Assembly (NCBI RefSeq): GCF_036634195.1
Contig: NZ_JAZIFY010000001.1
Location: 3,110,501 to 3,174,500 of the forward strand
Direction: 5' to 3'
Origin: Streptomyces sp. P9-A4
GTDB taxonomy: Bacteria; Actinomycetota; Actinomycetes; Streptomycetales; Streptomycetaceae
Length of the DNA stretch: 64,000 nucleotides
The translations under genes and the position numbers were made by a program. Position 1 is the stretch's first letter; each line of letters begins with the position of its first letter. This document shows, one piece after another, positions 50,478 through 59,760 of this stretch. Below the pieces are notes generated by a model. That model was not told the DNA's origin, did no database searches, and was given only the letters and a program-made list of their open reading frames with translations.

Positions 50478-50930
50478 ATGGACCAGGATCAAGCCCGGCG
50501 GTGGCTCGCCATCGCTCTTTCCGAAGCCCGTGCCGGGCTCGCCGAGGGTGGGATTCCGATCGGCGCCGCCCTCTACGGCCCCGACGGCGTCCTGCTCGGG
50601 CGCGGGCGCAACCGGCGGGTGCAGGACGGGGACCCGTCCGCGCATGCCGAGACCGAGGCCTTTCGGGCCGCCGGACGGCAGCGCTCGTACCGGGGTACGA
50701 CGATGGTGACCACCCTCTCGCCCTGCTGGTACTGCTCCGGGCTCGTGCGGCAGTTCGGCATCTCCCGGGTGGTCGTCGGGGAGGCCGAGACCTTCCGCGG
50801 CGGGCAGGACTGGCTGGCCGGGCACGGGGTCGAGGTGATCGTGCTCGACGATCCCGAATGCGTGTCCCTGATGCGGGAGTTCATCGCCGCCCACCCGGCC
50901 CTGTGGAACGAGGACATCGGCGATGAGTGA
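50478..50930 (+). CDS. Cytosine/nucleoside deaminase family protein
   Basis: 150 aa. The zinc site is intact: His56-Ala-Glu58 in SAHAETEA, and Cys83-x2-Cys86 in LSPCWYCSGL. The LSPCWYC form resembles yeast-type cytosine deaminases more than tRNA adenosine deaminase. It would hydrolyse an amine from a nucleobase. The ATG has a GGGGAAGAG site. Confidence 0.87.
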   Translation: MDQDQARRWLAIALSEARAGLAEGGIPIGAALYGPDGVLLGRGRNRRVQDGDPSAHAETEAFRAAGRQRSYRGTTMVTTLSPCWYCSGLVRQFGISRVVVGEAETFRGGQDWLAGHGVEVIVLDDPECVSLMREFIAAHPALWNEDIGDE

Positions 50931-51110
50931 AGCGAGCCTGCCGATGAATGACCTCGCCCGCGACCCCGCCCCGCAGCTGCCGGCCGCCGACAAGCGGCGG
51001 CACGCCGTCGCCACCGGCCGGCAACACATCCACAACAGACTCGAAAAGCCGCCCGCTTTCCCAACACACCGTCGATATCCTGAAGTTGACTGTGACGGGG
51101 GTGACGGGGA

Positions 51111-53237
51111 GTGGACAGGGAGCTGTACGGCCGCGAGGCGGTCCTGGACGAGGCCGGGCTGGTCGCGCGGCTCAGCGGGCTCACCCGGCACGGCGCCGCC
51201 CGGGTGCCGTTCGAGCACGGGGACGACCCGCCGGTCACCGTCTTCACCGGCGGGCGCGGTACGGGCAAGACCGCCCTGCTCAAGGAGGTCCGCAACCGCT
51301 ACAAGGGGTACACCCCGCTCGCCTTCCTCGACTGCGCCCACATCGAGCCGCCCGCCGACCACGGCCCCGGCTGGACCCCGGTCACCGGAGCCCTCTCCGA
51401 GCTGGGCGTGCAGCTGTCGCCGAAGGTGCTCGGCGCCCGGCCCGTGCGGTTCCCCCGGCTCTCGCTCGGCCTGGTCGCCGTCGCCTCGCTCGCCTGGTCC
51501 CGCGAGGACGACGACCGCGCCCGGCGCGACCTGCTGCGGCTCGGGCCGCTGCTCGCGACCGTCGACGCGACCCGGGGCGCCGCCGCCAACTGGGTCGGCA
51601 AGGTCCTCGCCAAGCTCGCCGCCACCTTCGCCGAGGCCACCGCCCCGCTCGCCGGACTCCTCGCCGAGGCCACCGTCGAGACCGTCCTGGAGGAGGTGTT
51701 CGGCCGACTCCAGCGCACTTCCGAGAGCTGGTACGGGAGTTACCGCAACGCCGGCGGGCGCGGCAAGGCCGGACTCCAGCAGCTCGCGATCGACTTCGAG
51801 CAGGGTGGCCGGCGCCGCCGCGAGGCCGAGGACTTCCTCGTCGGCGCGCTCACCGAGGACCTGCTGCACGCCTACACCGGGCTCCGGCGCGGCAGCCGCA
51901 TCGGCCGCCCGCTGCTCCTCCTCGACAACGCCCACGAGCCCCTCGGCCGGCAGCTCGTCGAACCGATTCTGCGCGCGCGGGCCGCAGAAGGACGCCGCGA
52001 CCGGACCGTCGTCCTCGCCGGCTCCCGGGTCCGGGACCACGAGGGCCTGCGGCACGCCACCCGCGTCCGGCTGCCGGAGACCGCGCACCGGGCGCCCTGC
52101 CCGCGACGCGCGACGAGCGTCGGCTCCGGCATCCTCGCCGTCGAACTGACCCCGCTCTCCCCCGCCCAGACCCGCTCCGCCTTCGACCACCACGACCCGG
52201 CCGGCCGCAATCCCCCCGAACTCGCCCGCGCCGTCCATCGGTTGACCGGCGGCCGGCCGCTCGGCGTCGCCCTGCTCGGCCGCGCCGCCGGGGAGGCACC
52301 CGCGCACCTGCGGGCCGGACTGACCCCCGGCGGACTCCTCGATCTGACGGTGGAACTCCGTGAGGACGCCCCGCCGGTGCCCGTCGCCGCCACCCTCCTC
52401 ACCGAACTCCTCCCGGTACGGCGGCCCGGCCCGTACGCCGTGCTCGCCGCCGCCCACGACGAGGAGTCCGCCCGGATGCTCGCCCACGCCCGGCTCCAGG
52501 GCGAGTCCCTGGACGGGGACGTGGCGCTGCGCGTCCGCGACCGGCTGCGCTCCGAGGACTGGCCGGAGGCGCCCGGCCACTTCGTCGCCGACCCGCTGCT
52601 GCGCGCCCTGCTCCTGCACCGGCTCCGCTTCGAGGACGGCGACCATCCCCGGTACGCCGCGTGGCACGCCGTCCACGAGACCCTGCACCGGCACTACGGG
52701 CCCGAGCCCGGCCCGTACCGGCTCCACCACGACCTGGCGCTCGGCCGCACCGAGGAGGCCGTCGTCCATCTGCGGGACACCTTCGCCGGTCCCGACGTCC
52801 TCGGCTGGCTGGGACGGCTGCGGTTCATCGCCTCCGCCCCGTACCCCCGCGAACGGAACCTGACCGGCCCCGACCCGCGCCGGGCGATCGCCCTCGGGCA
52901 GGGCCCGGCCGGGGGCCTGGCTCCGGGCGACCCGGCGCCGGGACGGGACCTCCCGGCCGCCGGCGGCCCGGGTCCCGACGCCCCTGGTCCCGACGCCGGC
53001 AGCACCGAACTCCATCTCGCCGTACGGCGCCTGCTGCACGCCGTATGGCTGCTCACCGATCCGCTGGCGCTGCCCGACGAGGAGGTGGCCGACCGTCTCG
53101 CGCACGAGCTGCGCCGACTGTCCGGCCGGCATCTGACGGGCAGCGGTTCGCTCTGGGACGCGGCCACCCACTGGCCGCGCGACATCCGTGCCTGGCGGGA
53201 TCCGTCCCTGCCGCCGGGCCGCGAGGACGGAGTCTGA
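51111..53237 (+). CDS. STAND-like P-loop NTPase
   Basis: 708 aa. Walker A GGRGTGKT (residues 47-54) follows a short N-terminal YGREAVLDEAGL segment, and Walker B RPLLLLDNAHE is near residue 270. A helical region follows, ending in a winged-helix-like and repeat-poor C-terminus with a Gly/Pro/Asp linker (about 610-640). No separate effector or DNA-binding domain is visible. It resembles AAA/STAND ATPases that switch on ligand or partner binding. The GTG start has a GACGGGGA site. The next gene, 4 bp downstream, encodes a membrane-anchored solute-binding protein. Confidence 0.75.
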   Translation: MDRELYGREAVLDEAGLVARLSGLTRHGAARVPFEHGDDPPVTVFTGGRGTGKTALLKEVRNRYKGYTPLAFLDCAHIEPPADHGPGWTPVTGALSELGVQLSPKVLGARPVRFPRLSLGLVAVASLAWSREDDDRARRDLLRLGPLLATVDATRGAAANWVGKVLAKLAATFAEATAPLAGLLAEATVETVLEEVFGRLQRTSESWYGSYRNAGGRGKAGLQQLAIDFEQGGRRRREAEDFLVGALTEDLLHAYTGLRRGSRIGRPLLLLDNAHEPLGRQLVEPILRARAAEGRRDRTVVLAGSRVRDHEGLRHATRVRLPETAHRAPCPRRATSVGSGILAVELTPLSPAQTRSAFDHHDPAGRNPPELARAVHRLTGGRPLGVALLGRAAGEAPAHLRAGLTPGGLLDLTVELREDAPPVPVAATLLTELLPVRRPGPYAVLAAAHDEESARMLAHARLQGESLDGDVALRVRDRLRSEDWPEAPGHFVADPLLRALLLHRLRFEDGDHPRYAAWHAVHETLHRHYGPEPGPYRLHHDLALGRTEEAVVHLRDTFAGPDVLGWLGRLRFIASAPYPRERNLTGPDPRRAIALGQGPAGGLAPGDPAPGRDLPAAGGPGPDAPGPDAGSTELHLAVRRLLHAVWLLTDPLALPDEEVADRLAHELRRLSGRHLTGSGSLWDAATHWPRDIRAWRDPSLPPGREDGV

Positions 53238-53241
53238 CGCC

Positions 53242-54789
53242 ATGCCCGACCGACCGTTCGACCCCCTGCGCCGCCGCGTCCGCACCCCCCGCCAGAAGCT
53301 CGTCGCCTCCGTCGTCACGGCCGCCGTCGTCCTGGGCGTCGGCGGCTACGGCATCGCCCGGCTCACCACCCCGGAGGACCGTTCCTGCGCCCCCGGCGTC
53401 GCCCGCCCGGCCGGCAGCGAGGAGTGCGTCGGCGTCAACGGCTCCGGCCATGACTTCGGTATCGCGGACCTCAAGGACGTCGCCGAGGCCATCCGCGCCG
53501 AGAACGCCACGCTCAAGGACGGCGAGTACGTCACCGTCGCCGTCCTGCTGCCCCTGACCGCCCCCGACAGCGGCATGCGGATCAAGGTGCTGCACGAGAT
53601 CCAGGGCGCGTACGCCTACCAGTACCGGGCCAACCACGAGTCCAACAGCGAGACTCCGAAGATCCGCCTGGCCCTCGCCAACACCGGCAAGGGCAACGCC
53701 CACTGGCGCGAGACCGTGGACCGGCTCATCGCCATGACGGGCGCCCCCGACCGGCTGCGGGCCGTCTCCGGCGTCGCGACCTCCTCCACCGAGGTGCGGG
53801 AGTCGGTGGCCGCCCTCACCGCCGCCGGGATCGCCGTCGTCGGCACCACGATCACCGCCGACGACATCGCCAACGGCCCCGGGGCCGGACACAACCGCTA
53901 CCCGGGGCTCGCCCGCGTCTCCCCCACCAACACCGACGAGGCAAAGGCCCTCTCGCACTTCGGCCGGGTGGACGCCGCCAAGGCCTTCCTCGTCCAGGAC
54001 ACCCGGACCGGCGACCACTACACCGACACCCTCAAGGCCGCCTTCACCGCCAACCTCAAGGGCGCCCCGCACGAACCGGGGCTCTTCACCTCGCCCGCCG
54101 ACCCCACCGAGGACGGCACCACCGCCAACACCTTCCGCCAGATCACCCATCTGATCTGCGACACCCGCGCCGAGACCGTCTTCTTCGCGGGCCGCCACAC
54201 CCAGCTCCGGCAGTTCATCAACGCGCTCGGCTCGCGCGGCTGCACCGACCGCGCCTTCACCGTCCTCACCGGCGACGAGGGCTCCTACCTGGGCGCGGAC
54301 AAGCAGCTCGACCGCAAGGCACTGAAGGCGAAGCTGACCGTGCGGTACGCCTCGCTCGCCCATCCGGACGCCTGGAAGCCCGCACCGGGGCGGCAGATCC
54401 CGGCGACGGGCGGTTCGGTGGTGGCGTACTCGACGTTCCTGACGGACATCGCCCGCGCCGCGAAGGAGCCGGTGGCGCTCGCGGACGGCCAGGCGATCAT
54501 CGCGTACGACGCGATGGCGACGGCGGTCCACGCGATCCGCCAGGCCACCCCGGACGGCTCGGCGTACCCGACGAAGGAGGACGTGGGGACGCAGTGGCCG
54601 CAGGTCAAGGGTTCGCTGCGGGTGCGGGGCGCGAGCGGCTGGATCTGCCTGGACAACTACGGGAACCCCTACGACAAGGCGGTCCCGATCGTGGAACTGG
54701 CGCAGGACGGCACCCAGCGCTTCGTCCAGATCGCCTGGCCGGAGGGCAAACCGCCGACGGAGTCCTGCCTGCCGCCGAAACGGGGGTGA
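53242..54789 (+). CDS. Membrane-anchored periplasmic-binding (type I) solute receptor
   Basis: 515 aa. A basic N-terminus (RRRVRTPRQK) precedes one membrane segment (about 20-38), with no lipobox Cys. Two extracellular lobes of the Leu/Ile/Val-binding or ANF-receptor fold follow (EYVTVAVLLPLTAPDS ..., LRAVSGVATSSTEVRES, GHNRYPGLARVSPTNTDEAKAL, ...). It looks like the ligand-binding part of a branched-chain ABC importer, yet no permease or ABC ATPase is nearby. Four-base gap and ribosome site inside the NTPase 3' end imply co-translation. Confidence 0.78.
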   Translation: MPDRPFDPLRRRVRTPRQKLVASVVTAAVVLGVGGYGIARLTTPEDRSCAPGVARPAGSEECVGVNGSGHDFGIADLKDVAEAIRAENATLKDGEYVTVAVLLPLTAPDSGMRIKVLHEIQGAYAYQYRANHESNSETPKIRLALANTGKGNAHWRETVDRLIAMTGAPDRLRAVSGVATSSTEVRESVAALTAAGIAVVGTTITADDIANGPGAGHNRYPGLARVSPTNTDEAKALSHFGRVDAAKAFLVQDTRTGDHYTDTLKAAFTANLKGAPHEPGLFTSPADPTEDGTTANTFRQITHLICDTRAETVFFAGRHTQLRQFINALGSRGCTDRAFTVLTGDEGSYLGADKQLDRKALKAKLTVRYASLAHPDAWKPAPGRQIPATGGSVVAYSTFLTDIARAAKEPVALADGQAIIAYDAMATAVHAIRQATPDGSAYPTKEDVGTQWPQVKGSLRVRGASGWICLDNYGNPYDKAVPIVELAQDGTQRFVQIAWPEGKPPTESCLPPKRG

Positions 54790-54840
54790 GCCGGGGTCGC
54801 CTTACGGGCCCGCAGCACTCCCCTAAGGCCCCTGCGGCCC

Positions 54841-55371
54841 CTACGGCTCCCACTTCGGCCAGGTCGCCTCGTCCCGCTCGTACAGCTCCCGCAGGTGCCG
54901 CCACCGCTCGGGCGTCCACGTCCTCCAGTCCGAGGGGTGGCCGTCCAGCGCCGCCGCGAGCCGTTCGAAGTGCTCGTGCCACCCGGCGAGGCAGTCGAGC
55001 CGGTACTCGCGGGTCCCGCGGAACTCGTTGCTGAAACGCAGCACGGTCGACCCGTCGCCCCCGGACCCCGGCTCCAGATGGAACCGGATCCGGCCGTGCG
55101 TCGGATCGACCGTGTACTCGGCCACGACATCGGGGTCCCAGGCGGTCACCCGCCCCGAGACCTCCGTGTCGCTGTTCAGCCAGCGGAGGGTGACCCGGCC
55201 GCCGAGCCGGGGTTCCAGCGGGTCCGCCTCGCAGAGCCAGCCGGGCAGCCCCTCGGGGGAGGCGACGGCCGCCCAGACCAGGGGCAGCGGATGCGGTAGC
55301 TCCATGACGTACCGCAGCAGGTGCGTGTCCCCGTCGTGGGTCTCGCTCCTGCCCCGGGGTATCTCGCTCAT
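54841..55371 (-). CDS. SRPBCC (AHSA1-like) domain protein
   Basis: 176 aa. A single START-like/AHSA1 beta-grasp barrel: RYVMELPHPLPLVWAAVASPEGLPGWLCEA ... GGRVTLRW ... GSTVLRFSNEF ... GWHEHFERLAAAL. Members bind hydrophobic ligands or act as Hsp90 co-chaperone-like proteins. It lies alone between two operons and is transcribed toward the NTPase pair. Confidence 0.8.
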   Translation of the reverse strand: MSEIPRGRSETHDGDTHLLRYVMELPHPLPLVWAAVASPEGLPGWLCEADPLEPRLGGRVTLRWLNSDTEVSGRVTAWDPDVVAEYTVDPTHGRIRFHLEPGSGGDGSTVLRFSNEFRGTREYRLDCLAGWHEHFERLAAALDGHPSDWRTWTPERWRHLRELYERDEATWPKWEP

Positions 55372-55415
55372 ACCTCAAGCGTGACCCCGGGGCCCGCCAC
55401 CCGCTAGCGCAGGGC

Positions 55416-56501
55416 TCAGACGCCCGCGTACGAGTGCTTGCTGCTGACGAAGATGTTGACGCCGTAGTAGTTGAACAGGAAGCAGGCGAAGGCGATGAGC
55501 GCGATGTACGCGGCCTTCCGCCCCTTCCAGCCGGCCGTCGCGCGCGCGTGCAGGTACGCGGCGTAACCGACCCACGTGATGAAGGACCAGACCTCCTTGG
55601 CGTCCCAGCCCCAGTAGCGGCCCCACGCGTCGCCGGCCCAGATCGCGCCCGCGATGATCGTGAAGGTCCAGAGCGGGAAGACGGTGGCGTTGACCCGGTA
55701 CGAGAACTTGTCGAGCGAGGCCGCGGAGGGCAGCCGCTCCATGACGGAGCGGGCGAAGGCGCCCGGGTTCCCGCCGGCCGCGAGCTTGTTCTCGTACGAG
55801 TCGCGGAAGAGGTACAGCACGGTTCCGACCGCGCCGATGTAGAAGACGGCGCCACAGAAGATCGCGGTGGAGACGTGGATCCACAGCCAGTACGAGTCGA
55901 GCGCGGGGACCAGCTGGTCGCTGGGGGTCTTCAGCCAGGTGGTGGCCATGCCCAGGTCGAGCAGGACCGTGGTGACCAGCGGCAGACCGATCCAGCGGAT
56001 GTTCTTCTTGGCGACGAGGAAGCCGAGGTACGCGCCGACCGCCACCGTCGAGAAGGTCGTGGAGAACTCGTACATGTTGCCCCAGGGGGCCCGCTGCACG
56101 GAGAGCGCCCGGGTGATCACGCCCGCCGCCTCGACCGCGAAGGCGAGGACGGTGAGCGAGATGGCGATACGGCCGTACAGGTCGCCCTTGACCGTGCCGC
56201 CGGCCGCGCCGGGGCCGTCAGGGACGTCCCGGGTGCCGGCCGCGGAGCGCGTGACGACCTTCGGCCTCTCCAGGACGGCGGTGCCTCCGGCCTTCTTGAC
56301 CTGGACGGTCACGGCGGCGGGGGCGGCGGCCGAGGCGCCGGCGGTCAGCGCGGCGGCGGTACGGCCGACCTTGCTGCGGCTGCCGAGCACCCATTCGGCG
56401 ATATGGGCGAAGAAGGCGAGGGTGTAGACGGCCATCGAGGAGTAGATGAGCAGGTCGCTCATCCGCGCCAGGCTCTCGTTGGTCGTGGCGGCGAGGATCA
56501 C
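55416..56501 (-). CDS. ccsB: c-type cytochrome biogenesis protein CcsB
   Basis: 361 aa with about eight helices. The heme-handling WWD-like motif is WGRYWGWDAKEVWSFITW, with nearby conserved His. It is the CcsA/ResC half of the System II synthetase that exports heme and attaches it to apocytochrome c outside the membrane. The start overlaps the ResB stop by four bases. A Lys/Val/Ala-rich insert (about 60-90) follows the first helices. Confidence 0.92.
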   Translation of the reverse strand: MILAATTNESLARMSDLLIYSSMAVYTLAFFAHIAEWVLGSRSKVGRTAAALTAGASAAAPAAVTVQVKKAGGTAVLERPKVVTRSAAGTRDVPDGPGAAGGTVKGDLYGRIAISLTVLAFAVEAAGVITRALSVQRAPWGNMYEFSTTFSTVAVGAYLGFLVAKKNIRWIGLPLVTTVLLDLGMATTWLKTPSDQLVPALDSYWLWIHVSTAIFCGAVFYIGAVGTVLYLFRDSYENKLAAGGNPGAFARSVMERLPSAASLDKFSYRVNATVFPLWTFTIIAGAIWAGDAWGRYWGWDAKEVWSFITWVGYAAYLHARATAGWKGRKAAYIALIAFACFLFNYYGVNIFVSSKHSYAGV

Positions 56502-58294
56502 TTGTCGGCCTCTCCAGAAAGGGCAGGGTCTTCCGCGGGTTCTTCGGGTTCTTCGAGTTCTTCCACGGGTTCCGGTACGGCCTCCGGATCGGCTTCGGTC
56601 ACGTCGTCCCGTACGGGACCGGTCCCGTCTTCCCGTACGGGATCCGGATCGGCTTCCGGCGCCGGCGGCGCGTCGGCCGTGAGGGCGACCGCCAGGTCAC
56701 CCAGTTCCTCGGGGAGCTTCGCGGACTCGCTCCGGCCGAGGCCCGCCATCTCGACGACGGTCACCCCGTCCGCACCGCGCACGGCCCGGACCCAGACCCG
56801 GCGCCGCTGGATGAAGAGCGAGCCGGTCAGTCCGGCGATCGCGGCGATCGCGCCCGTGAGCGCGAGGCCGTTGCCGGGCTGCTGCGAGATCTGGAAGCTG
56901 GCCCACTCCTTGACGTCCTTCTCGAAGGTGATCGAGCCGGCGCCGCCGGGCAGCGTCATGGTCTCGCCGGGCAGCATCCGCTGGGCGAGCTTGTTGCCGG
57001 ACGCGTCCATGAACTGCTTCATCTTGGACTTGTCGAGCTGGTACACGTTCTGCGGCAGTCCGGAGTTGACCCGCAGGTCGCCGTGGAAGCCCGTGAGCGC
57101 CATGACGGGGAAGTCGAGCCCGGGGAACTGCGAGAACATCGTGCCCTTGCCGGCGCCCGCGAAGGTCGGCACGAAGAAGGCCTGGAAGCCCAGCTGCTCC
57201 TTCTTGCCGTTCTTGTCGCGGTAGCCGTCCATGACCTTGATGGCACCGGTGGACGTGATGTTGTTGTCGATGGGCAGCAGCGGTACGGCGCCGTGGAAGA
57301 CGGTCTTGCCGCGGCCGTCCTTGACGGTGACCACGGGCGCGTAGCCGTGGGCGATCAGATAGACCTTGGAGTCGCCCACCTTGAGCGGCTCGTTGACCCG
57401 GATGACCGCCTTCTCGTCGGCGCCGCCCCGGGAGTAGGTGACGGCCGCCTCGAAGGTGCGGGGGGTGCCGCGCTGGGGGCCGTTCTTCTCGTACGTGCCG
57501 TTGAACGAGTCGAGCGTGAAGCTGAACGGCTCCAGCTCGTCGACGCCGAACTGCGAGCCGGACTTGAAGTCGTCGTACTGGGTGAGCGTGTTGGAGAAGC
57601 CGTCGCCCTCGACGATCAGCTTGCCGCCCTCGGACTTGAAGAGCTGGCCCCAGGCGAAGGCGACGAGCATCACGATCAGGGCGACGTGGAAGGCCAGGTT
57701 CCCGGCCTCGCGGAGGTAGCCCTTCTCGGCGGCGACCGCGTTCCCCGCCGTGTGGGCGCGGAAGCGGCGTCCCTTGAGGAGGGTGAGCGCGGCCTCGCGG
57801 ACCTGCTCGGGCTCGGCCTCGGTACGCCAGGTGGTGTACGCGGGGAGCCGGTCGAGGCGCTTGGGGGCGCCCGGCGGGCGGCTGCGGAGCTGGCCGACGA
57901 ACTGCCAGCTGCGCGGCACGATGCAGCCGATGAGGGAGACGAACAGCAGGATGTAGATCGCGGAGAACCACACCGAGCTGTAGACGTCGAAGAACTGGAG
58001 CTTCTCGTAGAGCGGGGTGAGAGTCTCGTGGGCGTCCTTGAAGGCCTGCACCTTCAGCTCGTCCGCGCTGGTCTGCGGGATGAGGGAGCCGGGGACGGCG
58101 CCGAGGGAGAGCATGAAGAGCAGGATCAGCGCGACCCGCATGGACGTCAGCTGCCGCCAGAACCAGCGGACCCAGCCGACGACCCCGAGGGCGGGTCCGC
58201 CGATCGCGGTGTCCTCCCGTGGGGCGGTCGACAGCTGCGCCCGGGCCGCCTCCTCCGGGGCCGCGGTGTTCTCCGTCGTATCGGTCTTGCTCAT
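56498..58294 (-). CDS. resB: Cytochrome c biogenesis protein ResB
   Basis: 598 aa. Three N-terminal helices (e.g. RVALILLFMLSLGAVPGSLIPQTS, VWFSAIYILLFVSLIGCIVPR, LAFHVALIVMLVAFAWGQLF), a large extracytoplasmic domain (about 200-520), one late helix (GNGLALTGAIAAIAGLTGSLFIQRRR), then an acidic tail rich in Glu/Pro/Asp (about 550-598). Partner of CcsB in heme delivery and thiol handling. Follows ccdA by 5 bp. Confidence 0.92.
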   Translation of the reverse strand: MSKTDTTENTAAPEEAARAQLSTAPREDTAIGGPALGVVGWVRWFWRQLTSMRVALILLFMLSLGAVPGSLIPQTSADELKVQAFKDAHETLTPLYEKLQFFDVYSSVWFSAIYILLFVSLIGCIVPRSWQFVGQLRSRPPGAPKRLDRLPAYTTWRTEAEPEQVREAALTLLKGRRFRAHTAGNAVAAEKGYLREAGNLAFHVALIVMLVAFAWGQLFKSEGGKLIVEGDGFSNTLTQYDDFKSGSQFGVDELEPFSFTLDSFNGTYEKNGPQRGTPRTFEAAVTYSRGGADEKAVIRVNEPLKVGDSKVYLIAHGYAPVVTVKDGRGKTVFHGAVPLLPIDNNITSTGAIKVMDGYRDKNGKKEQLGFQAFFVPTFAGAGKGTMFSQFPGLDFPVMALTGFHGDLRVNSGLPQNVYQLDKSKMKQFMDASGNKLAQRMLPGETMTLPGGAGSITFEKDVKEWASFQISQQPGNGLALTGAIAAIAGLTGSLFIQRRRVWVRAVRGADGVTVVEMAGLGRSESAKLPEELGDLAVALTADAPPAPEADPDPVREDGTGPVRDDVTEADPEAVPEPVEELEEPEEPAEDPALSGEADK

Positions 58295-58299
58295 GGAAC

Positions 58300-59037
58300 T
58301 CAGATCCCCACCGTGAAACCGCTGGACCAGCCCTGCATCGTGGCGACCATGCTGTCCCACGCGCCCGTGAGGAGAAGGACACCGGTGACGAGCATCATGC
58401 CGCCGCCGATCCGCATCACCCACACATAGTGCTTCTTGACCCATCCGAACGCCCCCAGCGCCTTGCGGAAGGCGATGGCGGCGAGCACGAACGGTACGCC
58501 GAGCCCGAGGCAGTACGCGAAGGCGAGCAGCGCTCCGCGTCCGGCGCTGGCCTGTTCCAGGGCGAGGGCGTTCACCGAGGCGAGCGTGGGGCCGATGCAC
58601 GGGGTCCAGCCGATGCCGAAGAGCGCGCCGAGCAGCGGCGCGCCGACGAGGCCGGCGACGGGCTTCTTGTGGAAGCGGAACTCGCGCTGGGTGAACCAGG
58701 GCATCAGGCCGAGGAAGAACACGCCCATGAGGATCATGAGCACGCCGAGGATCGTGGTGAGCGTCTCGCGGTACTCCTGGAGGGTCGACCCGAAGTAGCC
58801 GAAGAGCGCGCCGCCGGACACGAACACGGCGGTGAAGCCGAGGACGAAGAGGACGGCACCCGCGGTCATCCGGCCGCGGCGGCTCTCGGCGAGATCCGTG
58901 CCGGTGACCCCGGTGACGTACGAGAGGTACCCGGGGACGAGCGGCAGGACGCACGGCGAGAAGAAGGAGACCAGGCCGCCGAGGACCGCGAGGGGCAGGG
59001 CGAGCAGCAGGGCTCCGCTGGTGACCGTCTCGTTCAC
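58300..59037 (-). CDS. ccdA: Thiol-disulfide interchange protein CcdA
   Basis: 245 aa with six helices. The two conserved Cys lie in FFSPCVLPLVPGYLSYV and GIGWTPCIGPTLASV. It carries electrons across the membrane to ResA, so that apocytochrome c thiols stay reduced for heme attachment. Four bases separate it from resA and five from resB. Length and motif spacing are standard. Confidence 0.93.
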   Translation of the reverse strand: MNETVTSGALLLALPLAVLGGLVSFFSPCVLPLVPGYLSYVTGVTGTDLAESRRGRMTAGAVLFVLGFTAVFVSGGALFGYFGSTLQEYRETLTTILGVLMILMGVFFLGLMPWFTQREFRFHKKPVAGLVGAPLLGALFGIGWTPCIGPTLASVNALALEQASAGRGALLAFAYCLGLGVPFVLAAIAFRKALGAFGWVKKHYVWVMRIGGGMMLVTGVLLLTGAWDSMVATMQGWSSGFTVGI

Positions 59038-59041
59038 CGGC

Positions 59042-59647
59042 TCACTTCTCCTTGAGGACGGGCTCGATCATCGACCGGAGCTTCGTCTCGTCGAGCGCCA
59101 TGAGCGAGCGGGCGGCGATCTTCCCCTCCTTGTCGAGGACGACGGTGGAGGGGATGCCCTGGAGGCTGAGGGTGCCCTTGGGGAAGCCGTTGAGGATCAG
59201 CTTGCCCTGCGGGTCGTAGAGGCTCGGATAGGGGACTGCGTAGTCCTCTTCGAAGGCGAGGGCCGGTTGCTTGTTGAAATCACGCGTATTGATTCCGACG
59301 AACGCCACGCCCTGGTCCTTGAGGGCATTGGCGACCTTGACGAAATGCGGGGCCTCGGCGCGACACGGGGGGCACCACGAACCCCAGACGTTGAGGACGA
59401 CGACCTTGCCCTTGAGGTCGGCGACGTCGAGCTGCTTGCCGTCGAGGGTCTCGCCGGCGAGCTTCCCGGTGGCCGCGCGCTCGCCCTTGGCGGCGGTGGA
59501 GATACCGCCCGTGTTGGTCACGAAGTTGGTGTTGCCACCGCCGCCGGACTTGCCGTTGCTGTCGCCGCCGCAGGCCGAGAGCGTGAGGGCGGCGGTCAGC
59601 ACTCCGACGGCGAGCAGGGTGCGTCGAGGGGCACGGCTAAGGCTCAT
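59042..59647 (-). CDS. resA: ResA-like thioredoxin lipoprotein
   Basis: 201 aa. Lipoprotein signal with LTLSAC lipobox (Cys26), a Gly/Asn-rich linker, then a TlpA/ResA thioredoxin domain with active site WCPPC (Cys92-Cys95) and cis-Pro in LQGIPSTVVLD. It reduces the CxxCH thiols of apocytochromes c, receiving electrons from CcdA. First gene of resA-ccdA-resB-ccsB. A hairpin terminator lies in the gap upstream (after the next gene). Confidence 0.92.
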   Translation of the reverse strand: MSLSRAPRRTLLAVGVLTAALTLSACGGDSNGKSGGGGNTNFVTNTGGISTAAKGERAATGKLAGETLDGKQLDVADLKGKVVVLNVWGSWCPPCRAEAPHFVKVANALKDQGVAFVGINTRDFNKQPALAFEEDYAVPYPSLYDPQGKLILNGFPKGTLSLQGIPSTVVLDKEGKIAARSLMALDETKLRSMIEPVLKEK

Positions 59648-59706
59648 GTGAAAAGTTTCGCATGGGCGTTTGGGGGATCTTGGGCACCCCCCTACGTGCC
59701 CGGAAA

Positions 59707-59749
59707 GCCCCTTGTCAAGATCGCCTAAGCGATCAGGTGCGCAAGGGGC
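59707..59749. terminator. Hairpin terminator of the Tat lipoprotein gene
   Basis: Outer pair GCCCCTTG / CAAGGGGC and inner pair GATCGC / GCGATC with a CTAA loop, lying 12 bp downstream of the lipoprotein stop. Confidence 0.7.
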
Positions 59750-59760
59750 CCGGACAGCCC

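Noticed and set aside
53242..54789. Part of a branched-chain amino acid ABC importer
   Set aside because: No permease or ABC-type ATPase is nearby, and the neighbour is a STAND-like NTPase rather than an ABC protein.
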